This document shows positions 12,121 through 26,100 of a stretch of 49,398 nt of DNA, piece by piece. Where the stretch lies: assembly GCA_048213135.1 (NCBI GenBank), contig PS015060.1:57835-107232 (forward strand), given 5' to 3'. The position numbers were made by a program, and so were the translations under genes. Source of the stretch: Reclinomonas americana ATCC 50394 (taxonomy: Eukaryota; Jakobida; Jakobea; Jakobida). The notes beneath the pieces are model-generated. The model made no database searches and was not told where the DNA came from. It saw nothing but the letters and a program-made list of their open reading frames with translations. Position 1 is the first letter of the stretch; each line of letters begins with the position of its first letter.

Positions 12121-12267
12121 AGAGTGAGGAGGCAGAGTGTGTCCCCCGGAAATGTAGTTGGGCACTGCTGATAAAGAAGAAATGAGTGTTGCTGCGCGTA
12201 CAAGATATCCTGCTGCTACTGCACTACATTTTTTTCGTTGCGCTGCGTCGCCGCGTGCTACACAAAA
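12121..12267. other. 147-bp convergent spacer between DDX19-like and NUP54-like genes
   Basis: This contains both 3' ends. Nothing coding is seen and no clear AATAAA signal was recognised on either strand. Confidence 0.6.
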
Positions 12268-12402
12268 TTATAACGAGGTGCTCAGCTGCTGCTGAATCTG
12301 CGTCACATCATACAAATCGTCTCGCAGCAGCTCCACCATGACTCGCAGGCCTTCGTGTTCGTCGTCCAGATACTGTCAGCGGCACGACACGTCAATAAGC
12401 AA

Positions 12403-12448
<46 letters not shown>

Positions 12449-15400
12449 TAGGCGCACCTTGGTGAGACTTGACACGGCGTCGTCTTCGTCGGCCCGAGAT
12501 GAACCCTACGCACGCAAACACACACTTGAGAAACGGATGTGGCGTTGAACAAGACGTAGGCACGGTGCACACCTCGCCAGATCCGTCCGTCACCGCGCGA
12601 CGTGGTTTGAACGCCACCTGTGACCGCGCAGCGTGTGGAATTGCATACGCGTGTGAGAGCGGCTCCAGCTCGTTCAGTCGGCCCTGGAATTGGTTGGGCC
12701 TGCGGAGCGAACAAGTGCATGAGCATGACCGTCGACGAGAACAATGCACGCGATGCTGTGTCATGCAACGCAACTTGGACAACTCCTCGCGCATCATCTC
12801 GAGCTTGCTGCGCAGCTCGCGCTCCTCGTCAGAGTGCATCAGGCCGGCACCGCCACTGCCACCGCGGCGGCCGGACGCCGAGTATGTCATGCCCTTGGAG
12901 CTCAACAGCTTCTCCACGGCAATCATCACCTGCGAGCGGAGAGTGGGGTCAGCATCTGAATTCCTGCAAGTGGCTTGCGCTCACGCAACAGAAATCATGT
13001 GCTGCATCGATGCCATTCGTCGCCGCTTCAGTTCAGCGACACGAGCGACGGATGTGATGAGCTTGTCGCGAAGCTTCTTGATGTCGTCGCGTGATGTCTA
13101 CAGTGGCTGTTTTGAGACAACGGTGATTGTGTCGAGATGCACATTACTGCAGTGCAGACTTGCCTCCAGATCCTTGCTAAACTGCGCACGTGCTCGCTTC
13201 TGCAGTCGAAATCTCTCCAGCAGCTGCACGAATCCGTCGCACGGCAGCAGAATCAACCTGTCACACAAGAGAAAAAATAAGGTACGAGTGGGCGGAGTGA
13301 AAACACTGTGTGCGGGTGCGGGGACGTGGGATGCATCGACGCACCTCTCCGGGTCTGGGTTCTGCTCCATGGCCTGGTTCCACAGATTCTTGTCAATGTG
13401 GTTGCGCGGGTACTCACGATTGTGCAGTGACGCGCTGATGCCTCGCGGGGCAGGCTGGTACACAATGGTGCGGAACAGGTATGGTTGCCCGTCGGTGAAG
13501 ACGTGATTGGGCTCGTAGGCGGCCACCAGCTGATCAAAGTCATCCTTTAGTTGATTGGTCTCCGCTGTACGACACAAGAGGTGAGTGAGAAGAAAAGGCG
13601 CGGGAGGGAGACTGGAAGAGTGGTGAAGCGCACCCGATGTGACGACTGCGAAGAGAGTACGTGAGTTGACACATGCATGCAGAAGAAGCATCAGACTCAC
13701 AGACACTCACCAGTGTGGCCTTGATATGGCACAACTGAAGAGATGAATGGAAATCATCAGAGCAAGATGTGAGTGGAGAGACGCAAAGGCAAGCAAGCAA
13801 GATGGGACTCAACGTGCTTGCGGCTGGCCCATTCCTCGTCTGTATCACAACGTGAGCGTGGTGACAAAGGTGGCACTGAACGAACGAAACCGAGACACAC
13901 GAACCCAAAGCCCGCGCCGCCTGTTGTTCCCACACCGCGTCCAAAGCCGCCACCTGTTGCTGCACCTCGACCTGTGTACAGGCAACAAATCAGCAAAGCA
14001 AGGGAGAGGTAACACGTGCGCAACATCGATGAAAACGCACCAAACCCCTGTCCAAATCCTCCGCCACCGGCAGCGGCGCCCGTGCCGAAGCCTCGACCAA
14101 ATCCACCCGCTCCAGCTGCTTGGCCACCTGCCGCTGCTCCTTGCTGGCCACCAGCACCTGCGTGGACACGAGAAGTGGGTGAAGGGTGCGAAGGTGGGTG
14201 ACTGGAAGGGATGAGACGAACCAAAGCCACCACCTCCACCGGCGCCAAAGCCGCCGGCGCCGAAGCCTGATTGTAAGGGACAAGGAATGTTGCGAATGAC
14301 GGCGATGAGCACAGTGGAACATGAGTGGCGTGCACAGACATGTCTTCACTGCCAAGAGGAGCGACAGAGCAGAATCGAATTGCACGTCTACCAGAGCATG
14401 GGAGAGAAGGAGGAGTAGGAGGAGAAGGAGGAGGAGAAGAGAGGGAGGAGGAGGATGCGGGAGAGGAAGAAGAAGAAGAGGAGGAAGATTAGGAGGAAGA
14501 AGAAGAGGAGGAGGAGGAGGAGGAGGAGGAGGAGGAAGGAGGAATGAGCAAGAAGAAGAAGAGAAGGAGGAAGAGAAGGAGGAAGGAGGAATGAGCAGGA
14601 AGAAGGAGGAACGAGGAGGAAGAAGAGGAACGAGGAGGAACGAGGAGGAACGAGGAGGAACGAGGAGGAACGAGGAGGAAGGAGAAGGAGAACAAGAAGA
14701 AAAGACGATGAGAAAAATGGGCAAGAGGCAGGTGATGACGGAGAATAACAACAAGAACAAGAACAAGGAGGAAGAGAAGTTGGAGGAGAATGCAGTGGAG
14801 GAGGAGGAGGAGGACGAGGAGGAGAATGTGGTGGAAAAGGGGAAGGGAAAAGGGAAAGGGAGCGGGAGCAAGAAGGACAAGTAGAACAAGAAGAACAAGA
14901 AGGAGCAGACGGAGGAAGAAGGAGGAGGAGACGAAGAAGGAGAAGAATGACAAGCAAGGGCGAGAGTTCGGTGTGAGAAAGAGGTGAACGAGATTGAGAA
15001 CAGCGTGCCTCTCGCACCCTTTTCTCCCCCTATCTGCGTCCCGTCTCTTCCCCTTTCCTCTCATCCTTACCTCGTCCAGCGCCAAATCCACCAGTCGCAC
15101 CACCCGCACCCGCACCAAACCCTCTCCCCGTCGCCCCAAACCCTCCACCAGCACCAGCTGCACCTGCACCAAACCCTCGCCCAGCACCAAATCCACCAGT
15201 CGCGCCGCCAGCGCCCTGCTGAGTCCCAAAGCCTGGAAAAGAGAGAGTGAGGGAAAGAGAGAGAGGAGGGGAGAGAGAGAGAGAGAGGCAGAGAGAGGAG
15301 GGAAGAAAAGGGAAGGGGGAGGGAGAGAGAGAGAGGCAAAGAGAGAGGAGGGTAGAGACAAGGAGAGTGAGTGGCAATACACACCTCGACCAAAGCCTCC

Positions 15401-15628
15401 AGCAGCACCTTGCTGGCCTTGCTGACCAAATCCTGATCAAACGACATGCAAATGAGATACTGCACGCACTCTCACACTCTGTGCCCTCTCTCTCTCTCTC
15501 TCTCTCACACACACAGAGTCTTGCAAGTTGCATTGTTTGTGAGTCCCCTTCTCTCTCTTGTCTTCTCTCACCTCGACCAAATCCGCCTTGTGCACCTGCA
15601 CCAGTCTGACCAAAGCCTCGACCAAAGC
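12268..15628 (-). CDS. FG nucleoporin, NUP54/Nup57-like (central channel of the nuclear pore); 5' end unresolved
   Basis: Reading right to left, exons are 15628-15572, 15432-15385, 15232-15071, 14266-14222, 14157-14041, 13971-13905, 13839-13814, 13734-13711, 13564-13345, 13257-13164, 13097-12990, 12929-12775, 12699-12573, 12505-12458, 12372-12268 (TAA). Phases match at every junction, giving 467 aa after the first listed codon. The N-terminal part is a GFG/GRGFG repeat region rich in Gly, Ala and Gln. The rest matches the NUP54 alpha/beta and coiled-coil region: NLWNQAMEQNPDPE, LLPCDGFVQLLERF, SRDDIKKLRDKL and PNQFQGRLNELE. NUP54 binds NUP62 and NUP58 in the pore channel. The intron at 13163-13098 starts GCAAGT. 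A further FG-type exon may lie at 16229-16173; the start codon was not found. Confidence 0.9.
14267..15070 (-). repeat. 804-bp NUP54 intron filled with GGA/GAA-type repeat
   Basis: On the + strand, 14400-14960 is almost pure purine (GGA, GAA and GAG units, including a five-fold ACGAGGAGGA-like run near 14620-14680). On the coding strand the segment just after the donor is purine-rich (15070-15000) and the acceptor side is a long pyrimidine tract. Confidence 0.85.
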
Positions 15629-16286
15629 CTGAGAGAGAGAGAGAGAGCGAGAGAGAGAGAGAGAGAGTGTGACAAGAGAGAGTGAGAGAGAATGATTGTG
15701 GGAGAGAGAGAGCAATTGTGTGTAGTGAGTGAGCAATTGTGGGGGAGAGAGAGAGAGAAAGAGAGCAATTGTGAGTGAGTGAGTGCGTGAGTGCGTGAGT
15801 GAGAGGGAGTGAGACAAGACAGAGAGAAAGACATGGCCATGTTTGACAAGTGCGCGCGCGTCTGTGAGTGCAATTTTCGTGCGCGTTTGTGCGTGGAGAG
15901 TGTGCTGTGCAGTGTTAATGTGCGTGGGTGAGTGCGTGCGCGCGAAACTCGTCATGGATTGTTGTGAGGCACAAACGAATGCGCAGGACAGGCGACGTTA
16001 GTTGTTCTCTGCCTCTCCTGGATGCCGCTGTTCGCAGTAACGTGACTACCAGCTGCATGATACTCGCATACAGCAGAAGCAAGGCTCGAAGCAGCGAGAG
16101 AGCGCGCGAAAATGCGAAATGCATTGACTTGCGAAGTTCAACGCGCTTTGCCTCACAAGAGAGCAACGCCACCTGTGAATCCAGCACTACCCCTCTTGCG
16201 CCATACAGCACTGCCACGCCCAACATCACCTGCAAAAAGCGAGTTGTCCTGCGCGATTATTTTCCTCACTCACTCACAAAGCAAGA
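15629..16286. promoter_or_regulatory. Head-to-head interval between NUP54-like and PSMD9-like genes
   Basis: Must contain the PSMD9 promoter and the NUP54 5' end. It has GA microsatellites (15630-15840) and alternating purine/pyrimidine GCGCGC runs near 15850 and 15930. A possible minus-strand coding exon lies at 16229-16173: TTTTTGCAG acceptor, 57 nt, phase 1 on both sides, encoding a Gly-rich piece starting GDVGRGSA. It has no homology support beyond composition. Confidence 0.4.
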
Positions 16287-17261
16287 ATGCAACGTCTGCG
16301 CGAACTGGAGCACCGTCGCCGCGACATTGAAGCCGAAGTCGAGGCACTGACCAACACACTGACAGCAGGCAAGCCAAAAACAAACAAACCAAAATGAAAA
16401 GCGCATCTGATCATTGCGACTCACTTTTTCCTGTGTCACACAACAGGCGAGAATCCTCCGGGTCTCACTGGCAGTCTGGTCGATCGGCAAGGCTTCCCGC
16501 GCGCGGACGTGGACATTATGGCGGTGCGAGCGCAACGGAAGCGCTTGAATGGTCTCTTTACATGTGCGATCATTCCTCACGCGCATCCAGCTGCTGACTT
16601 TCTGCGTTTTCTCTTCTGTGACAGAGCTGCGCACGGATTATGCACTGCTGGTCGCGCAATTGGAGGAGGCCATGTTGGCGGCACATGCTGAGGCGCGCGA
16701 GGTCGGCGAGGTGCCCAGTGATGGTATGCAACTACAGAGGGCGAGTTGTCACGGGCACTGAACTGACTGTGCGTCGCAGAGTTGCAAGTGATTGAGACGC
16801 CGAAAGTCGACTGGGAGGCACTGGTGTTTGAGGATGCCAGGCGACAGCACCAGGCGCAGGTTGCTGCTCCAGTGCAAGCTCCGGCTCCTGTAGCTGCAGC
16901 TCCAGCTGCTGTTCCTGCTGCTCCGGCTCCTGCGCATGACATTGACTTGGATCTCAGCCAGCTGCGCATCTTGGCGTTGGTGCGCACGGTGGCGGAGGAG
17001 TCGCCGGCGGAGAGCGCCGGCTTGCACGTGGGCGATGCGATTCTGCGGTATGGTGGCGTCGATCACGGCCACCAGAATCCGTACTTGTCGAGTGGCGCGA
17101 CGGCGCTGGCGGCGATTGGCGAGTGGACGCGGCAGCATGAGAATGCCGAGTTTCCGGTGCTGGTCAAGCGCGATCACGGGCACTTCTTGACGGTGCACTT
17201 GCGACCGCGTCGGTGGGCCGGGCGTGGGTTGTTGGGATGTGAAATCGTGCCACCGCAGTGA
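16287..17261 (+). CDS. 26S proteasome assembly chaperone PSMD9/Nas2/p27 (PDZ protein)
   Basis: Exons 16287-16368, 16447-16551, 16625-16723, 16780-17261 give 255 aa (human PSMD9 is about 223). An N-terminal helical part has RELEHRRRDIEAEVEAL, PPGLTGSLVDRQGFPRADVD and LRTDYALLVAQLEEAM. A Pro/Ala linker with repeated AAPAP-type units follows, then a PDZ domain (ESPAESAGLHVGDAILRYG) and the family's C-terminal RRWAGRGLLGCEIVP. Nas2/PSMD9 binds an Rpt subunit during base assembly of the regulatory particle. The first intron has no usable GT: the only phase-consistent junction is GCAAGC...AACAG (16369-16446), a GC-AG intron. The ATG at 16287 is the only one that keeps the conserved helix in frame. 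Confidence 0.92.
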
Positions 17262-17852
17262 ATAGCGTACGGGATGGAGAGGGGAAAGAGAGGGAGGGAG
17301 ATCGCGATCAAAGTGCACGCCAGCGCAGAGAAGCTGAGTGGAGGTCGTCAAGGCCAGGGTAATTGCTCCAGCTAGCGTCACTGACACTGTAGTCACCTCG
17401 ATCAAGGTGCACGCCAGAGCGAGAGACGAGTGAGTGACGCTGTAGGAAAGGCGCAGGGAAGCCGAAAGGAAGCCGTCATGAAATCGCTCCATCTCTATCA
17501 AAGTGCAAGGCCACGGAGAAGGAAACGAAAGCTGTGAGAGCGACCAAAGTACAAGCGTCGGACGCCGACGGCAAACGAAGGCAAAGGAGACCATTGAAGT
17601 CAGAAAACCAGCTGCAAAAGAGTGGAGAAAGCAAGTAGGCAAGAAGAGATCATTGAAGTCAGAAAACGGCTGCAAATAGTGTGGAGAAAGCAAGCACACC
17701 AAGAGCTGCAAAAAAGTGGAGAAAGCAAGCAAGCTAACACCATCGACGTCACAAAACCAGCTGCAGACAGCGGCAAAGAAGACCTGTCCCCATCTCCCTT
17801 GGCCCTCCACAGTTGTCCCTTCCCCTCTTCCTTCACATCTTTCTTTCGATCT
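17262..17852. repeat. Convergent spacer with two families of decayed tandem repeats
   Basis: Family A, a GATCAAAGTGCACGCCA-like unit, recurs near 17305, 17400, 17493 and 17543. Family B, CATTGAAGTCAGAAAA...GCTGCAAA...GTGGAGAAAGCAAG, recurs near 17592, 17650 and 17705 and in broken form near 17742. Units are imperfect and not microsatellite-like. No open frame spans them convincingly. The 3' ends of PSMD9 and the dynein light chain lie inside. Confidence 0.65.
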
Positions 17853-18401
17853 TTACAAAGCACACCAGTACACATGCACGACACAGTAGAGCAGCTTGGT
17901 GTCGAACTCGACGGGCACACAATCATCGGTCGCCGCATCCCAGTAACACGAGCTGGCCGTGTGCACGCCGGCGCCGACCTTTTGCACGAGACTGCAATTG
18001 AGAATGTACTTGAATGGGCGTCCCTTGGCAATCAGCAACTGCAACGCCTCCTCCATAATGTCGTTCATGAGCTGCGGCACCTTGTTGTGCTGGTACGTTT
18101 GCATCTCTTTGAGGTACTTTTCTTGTACCTGATTGAGAGACATGATGATGAGGCAGCACGCAAAAAAAGAGAGAGACACGAGGTTAGAAAACGCACCTCA
18201 AAGACGATGGCGCGCACCTCCTCAGGATCAATGGTCACCTGCGGCAACGAGAGTGTGTGAGTCTAAACTGCGCGCCATTTTCACACGCACACACACAACG
18301 CCCACTCCCCGCCCTCTCTCTTGCTCACTGGCGCACAGACACACACAGAGAGCGAGACACAGACACAACAGCCGCACCTCCTCAACCTCCTCTTCTGCCA
18401 T
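17853..18401 (-). CDS. Dynein light chain, Tctex1/DYNLT type
   Basis: Exons 18401-18378, 18238-18197 and 18128-17853 encode 113 aa, the exact length of human DYNLT1. The C-terminal two thirds match the family: YQHNKVPQLMNDIMEEALQ, GRPFKYILNCSLVQKVGAG, HTASSCYWD, and a hydrophobic VVHVYWCAL end. Tctex1 light chains form dimers on the dynein intermediate chain in cytoplasmic and axonemal dynein and link cargo. Start ATG at 18401 opens an acidic MAEEEVEE leader. The presence is compatible with, but does not prove, a flagellum. An E2F-like TTTTTTGGCGCCAA string lies just upstream (about 18414-18428). Confidence 0.95.
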
Positions 18402-20142
<1,741 letters not shown>

Positions 20143-23100
20143 TCACGCAGGCGGCCACAGCTTGGTGAGTGCTCTCCGAGAGGTTTTCTCGGGCATCAGC
20201 TCGGCCAGCTCCTTGAAGAGGAACATGTTCTCGTCGGTGGTGCTCCATACGGTCTCGAGTGCGCGGCGGCTGTCAATGTGGCGCTCGAGCAGGCTGCGTA
20301 CGAGCGAGCATCGTGGTGTGAAGCGAAACAGTGGCTGTGGAACGGTAAGGTGAGTGAGAGGGCGTGGGGGAGGAGCGAGTGAGGCAGGCGCGCAACTGCG
20401 AGTGGTGCGAGGTTGGCAAACACGCGGCCTTCGACAATGGCGCGGGCAAACTCGCGACAGCGTACGGTTTCGTCGGGGCACGGCACGGGAACGGCAGGGA
20501 GCTCCCATTTGTCGACACCAAAGTAGGGTTGGGCGATTGACACCACCTCGTCGCGCTCCGTGTCGTATCTGCAATTGGTGCGGGCGAGTGAGGCGCAAGG
20601 GAACGACAACGCTCACTCGACGATGCACTCTCTCTAGATATTCTCTTCTGACCCTCTCGCCATCGCCCTTTGCCCCTCCTCTCGTCCCTTGACATTTTCG
20701 CTTCACCTCCTCCTCTCCTCTCCTCTCCTCTCCTCTCCTCTCCTCTCCTCTCCTCTCCTCTCCTCTCCTCTCCTCTCCTCTCCTCTCCTCTCCTTCCCCT
20801 CTCTGTTCTCCTTATCCTCCTTCTCTTCATCTCTAACCTCACCTCTCCTCTCCTCTCCCCTCCTCTCCTCTCCTCTCCTCTCCTCTCCTCTCCTCTCCTC
20901 TCCTCTCCTCTCCTCTCCTCTCCTCTCCTCTCCTCTCCTCCCTCTCCCTCCCTCCCTCCCTCCCTCCCTCCCTCCTCTCNNNNNNNNNNNNNNNNNNNNN
21001 NNNNNNNNNNNNNNNNNNNNNNNNNNNNNNNNNNNNNNNNNNNNNNNNNNNNNNNNNNNNNNNNNNNNNNNNNNNNNNNNNNNNNNNNNNNNNNNNNNNN
21101 NNNNNNNNNNNNNNNNNNNNNNNNNNNNNNNNNNNNNNNNNNNNNNNNNNNNNNNNNNNNNNNNNNNNNNNNNNNNNNNNNNNNNNNNNNNNNNNNNNNN
21201 NNNNNNNNNNNNNNNNNNNNNNNNNNNNNNNNNNNNNNNNNNNNNNNNNNNNNNNNNNNNNNNNNNNNNNNNNNNNNNNNNNNNNNNNNNNNNNNNNNNN
21301 NNNNNNNNNNNNNNNNNNNNNNNNNNNNNNNNNNNNNNNNNNNNNNNNNNNNNNNNNNNNNNNNNNNNNNNNNNNNNNNNNNNNNNNNNNNNNNNNNNNT
21401 TTCCCCTTTCCCCTTTCCCCTTTCCCCTTTCCCCTTCCCCCTTTCCCCTTTCCCCTTCCCCTTCCCTCCCTTCCTCTCCCTCCCCCTTTCCCCCACTCCC
21501 CCTCTTCGCACGCAACGACGGCGGAACATCCTCCGACCCCTTCATGCGCGAACACATGGCTTCGCCGAGCTCCACCAGCCACGCAGGCTTGATCTCCGTC
21601 ACCCCTCGCATGGTGGTCGTGCGCTGTCCACGCACCAGCTGCTGGAAGCACACGAAGTCGGGTCGCTGGGCGCCCACGAAACTCTCCGGGTGAACGTACA
21701 CGGGTCCCTTGTGGCCGAGCGCAAAGTACGGCATCCGAACCAACCTGAATGCTGCTCCCAGCCAAACACACAGAGGTGAGGAATGTCTGCCGTGACAACA
21801 AGACGGGGGATTGGCGACGCACTTGAGTTGGCGGCCTTCATCGCCGCGATTTCATCGGCAGTCGCTCGCCGCGCCACTTGATCAACAAAGCCAGCACACA
21901 AAACCTACGAGTGAAGACCATAAGTCTCGTGCAGCCGTGTCAACACACTTCCGCATGACTCCTCACCTGCCGCAAGAACAACTCATCGAACGCCGAGGGG
22001 GGCTTCATGGCCTCGCCGATAATGCCCACCGACGCCTCTACCGACTCCTCCTTCAGCGAACTGGCCAGCTGCTCTCGCAGGCGTCGGATTTCGCGCATCG
22101 ACTACACCATGCCGAACTCAGTGCCGATGCGCAATAAACAACGCACATGCGCACACGCAAACCTTCTCAATGAGTCCGTGCTCCTCGCAAAACTGACTCC
22201 GCTGGTGCTCTGGTGTGTGATCGTAGGCCCCTACGGCACGCAGCGCAGCAAGCAAGTCCGATCGCGGGTGCGCCCACATCTGTGATTCACACGAGTCGAT
22301 TAGTACCAGTTTCTATCCATCTACCACAATTCCTGATTGTTAGCGCATGCTTCTCACTGAGACTGCTCACAGAAAAACAAGGTTCCGCCGCACAACGAAG
22401 AGACTACTCATTGAAAAGAAGAGGCTCCACACTGAGAACGAATTGGCGTCTCACTATTTCAGAAGAAGCACGTCACTGAATGCAATGCAGCTTCTCACAC
22501 AGAATGGAGCTCGTGTTGAGAAACGCGTCTCGTACAGTGAAACGTGTCACGCAGAATAAACAGGCTTCTCACAGACTCAGAAACTGCTTGGCAAAAGTTC
22601 TCACTAATGGAGACGAGGCTGACTTCAGAGAACGACAACGCTGCGAGGTATGCGTATGCGACTGACGAGGTTCCTCAGCGAGAGCGCGGAAAACAAGGCG
22701 CGCGCATGCCCATCACCACCGCTGCACTAATGATGTGTTTCTTCCACTTTCTCTCGTCGCTCTTCCACCTCGTCCCTCTAGTCACCTCGCCCTATCTCAC
22801 TTTCCCCTTTCCCCCTTTCCCCCTTTCCCCTCTTCTCCCTTCCCCCTTCTCCCTTCCCCTTCCCCTTCTCCCTCCCCCTTCCCCTTCCCCTTCCCCTTTA
22901 CCCTTCCCCCTTCCCCCTTCCCCCTTCCCCCTTCCCCCCTTCCCCCCTTCGCACCACCCGCATCGCCTGCAGCTCCTTGGCCCGCTTGCCCAGCTTGCTG
23001 ACTGGCTTCTTGACAAACGCGGAGCCCGACGACGACGCCAGCGCCACCTCCTCCGCCGTGCCTTCTTCGTCCGCGCCATCTTCTTCGTCCTCGCCCTCCA

Positions 23101-26100
23101 GACTGGCCTTGACAAACACTTGCTCGACAGTGAGAATGGCCACCAGCGCAATCACGTAGGGGAGGCACGAGTGCTGACTGCCGAGCACCAGCATGCGTGC
23201 GAAGCGCGGTGCCACCGGATACTGCGACATGAGGCGGCCGAGATTGGTGATGTTTTCCCTGTGGCGCGCGAGAGGATGAGGCGGGGGGAAGAGAGTGGAT
23301 CAACCATCAATGCGGGGCGCACCTCTTGTCGAGAGCAGAGAGATTCTTCAGCACGTCAATGGCGACACGCAGTGACTGCCTTTCGGGTGGAGTGGGGAAG
23401 GGGAACTTGGACACGTGCTCAATGTTCATGGTCTGCGCACCCGTGGCCATGAGACAAGCGAGCAAATAAATGAAAAAAGTAAGGAACACGACTGACCTTC
23501 ATCTGCAGCACCACATGATCGATTGGCGTGCGCAGAATCTCGGGGGTGGAGAACTGCGGGAAGAGCGAGTCGAACACGGTGCCACTGAACAGACGGTAGC
23601 AGTGCCCGGGTCCCACACGACCGGCACGACCGGCACGCTGATCCGCACTTGCCTATCATAAGCAGGATGGTGAGCAACAGAATCGAGAGGGGCTCATTTG
23701 TGGAAGGCACCTTGGAGGTCCACTGCACGACGTACGAGGAGACGCCGGCAGCGCCCTCGTAGATCCGCTCCTTGACTCGCCCACTGTCGAGCACGTAGCG
23801 GATGCCGGGGATGGTGATGGAGGTCTCGGCAACATTGGTGGCCACGATACACAGTCGGTGATTCTGTGAGGGCGTGTGAACGAGTCAGCAAAGACAATGA
23901 TTTACAGCTGGCAGTCCAAGTATTATTTGCACCTGCGGTGGGGTGGCGAAGACACGCTGCTGCATCTCTTGCGACAGCATAGAGTAGAGCGGCAGCACAT
24001 GCATCGGTTGCAGAGGGAATTTCTTGCCACCGCCATCCACATCCATGTCTGCGGCCTCCGAGAACTGCGGGACATCAAACAGTGGCTTGGTCGAAGAACC
24101 CTTTCGATTGCTGCTGCCCGCGGCAGCGGATTTCGGAGTCGCAGTTTTGGACGACGAAGCTGTGTGTCGATTGTGAGTCCCGCGCATCAAACAAGGAAGA
24201 CGCCAGCGCACACAAAAAAACAAACCTGCACCAGACTCCTGGTCTGCATTCAGCGTGTATCCAATCTCGTCATCGTCGTCGTCGTCATCATCACTGTCCG
24301 TACCGGAGCTGGCAGCATCGCCGTCACTCTTCATCGAGTCGTCATCGTCGTCATCATCATCGCTGTCTCCATCGCGTTCTGCATGCATCACCATGTTGAG
24401 CGCGTGTCGGCAAGGCGTGGCAGTCAAATGCCTCTACAAACTTCGATGAGATGTCGGCCTCTGCAGCTCTCGCTTGACGGCCTCGGGCGAGAATTGCTGC
24501 CGAAGCTGTGCGCACAGCTGATCGACTTCAAACTGGCCGGTGAGGAACACCAAAATCCCACCCTGCACGCAGACGGGCAACGTGAGACAGAGGGAGAGAA
24601 CAGAAAGTAAAGCAGAAGAAGAACAACTCAACTGGTGGCAGCTGCCGGTGCATGCGACACAGCTTTTTGAAGGCTGCACCAACATAGTCCACCATTTCCG
24701 TTCTCCGACTGCATCGACCTCAATTAGTATCAACTCTCTGCGTGGTAAACAATCGGAAGGCGCAATCCCAAACCTAAAGTGCACGGTCACTGGATGCTGG
24801 CGCGCATCCACATTGACCACTGGCGGTGGCGTTGGGAAGAGGGTCTTGTTCTCCGTAAAGTCGCTCACACGCAGCGTGGCAGACATGATGACCAGCTTCA
24901 GCGGCGTGAGGCCCTCTGTGTGCATCGCTTTCAGCAACCACGCGAGCAGCTATCTCTCTCTCCCACACACAAACAAACAAACGACCAACCTTTACCCTCG
25001 CGAGCCAGTCGATTGCGCAACGGAATGGCACGTGAGAGCATGCCGATGAGAATGTCCGTGTTGATGTTGCGCTCGTGCGCCTCATCGAGCACCACCACCG
25101 AGTACTTGCGGAGGAGGAAATCAAGCTGCAGCTCGCGCAAAAGGATACCATCGGTCATGAACCGAATGACGGTGTTGGTGGCCAGGTTGCGGTCGTAGCG
25201 GACGTGGTAGCCGACCTTTGTCACCATGTTAGACAGCAAGGCAATCACAGACACTCTCACAAGAATACACGCACATCGTGGCCGAGTGGTGTGTTCAGTT
25301 CAAAGGCGACACGACGCGCCATGCTGTGAGCGGAACAACATGAGTGAGTGCGGCAATCTCATTGAAGAATCCATGTCTCCCACAAACCTGACGGCGGCAA
25401 CTCGGCGCGGCTGCGTGACAGCAATGGCTCCAGGTTTGCCAGCTTCTGGCCGACCATATCCGGCCTCATACAGGAACTGAGGGACTTGGGTGGTTTTTCC
25501 CGATCCCGTCTCACCGCACACAATGCACACATCGTTCTCCTGCACACATACATGACAATCGTTGAGGATGAGCAAAAGGGAGGAGTCATCGATGAGGTTG
25601 TTGAGGCAGCTCACATTCACAGCCTCCATGATGCTGGCCTCCTCCATCACCACTGGCAACTCGCTACGCTGACTTTCGACCTCCGGCAGCCGGGTCACGG
25701 GAACGAAGAACGCCCCACCCTCACGCTCTGCAGCGCACACGGAGAATGTGTGAGACATACTCTCTCCATACACGCAATTGAGTGAATCAAAAGTGGCGCA
25801 CGAATAACAGGGCGAAGCTTGGCCGGATCCGTACCCATGCCGACCACCGGCTCCTCGTCTTGCTCAATAAACAAACCGCGGCTATTCTCCTCGCCGTCGT
25901 CGGCGCCACCACTGTCACCAACATGGTCACCCTCCACTGGCGCATCGACGCCCATCGATTCGTCCGCCGCAGCTCCATCACCGTCCTTCTCTCCAACCTC
26001 CTCCTCCTTCGCCGCGTCCTCCTCATCGTCGGAGCTCTCCTCCATCTGCTTCCGCAGATTCTCAAATCGCTCCTTCACTCGATCCAGCGAGCCAGCAGGC

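Noticed and set aside
12469-13506. 345-aa plus-strand frame
   Set aside because: Antisense to well-supported NUP54 exons; no family resemblance and it crosses the proven introns.
14321-14884. 187-aa Glu/Arg/Lys-rich plus-strand frame
   Set aside because: Purine repeat inside a NUP54 intron; no complex sequence or homology.
20670-21779. Frames of SSPLL and Arg/Gly/Glu type
   Set aside because: Translations of the CCTCT/CCCTTT repeats and gap in a DHX37 intron.
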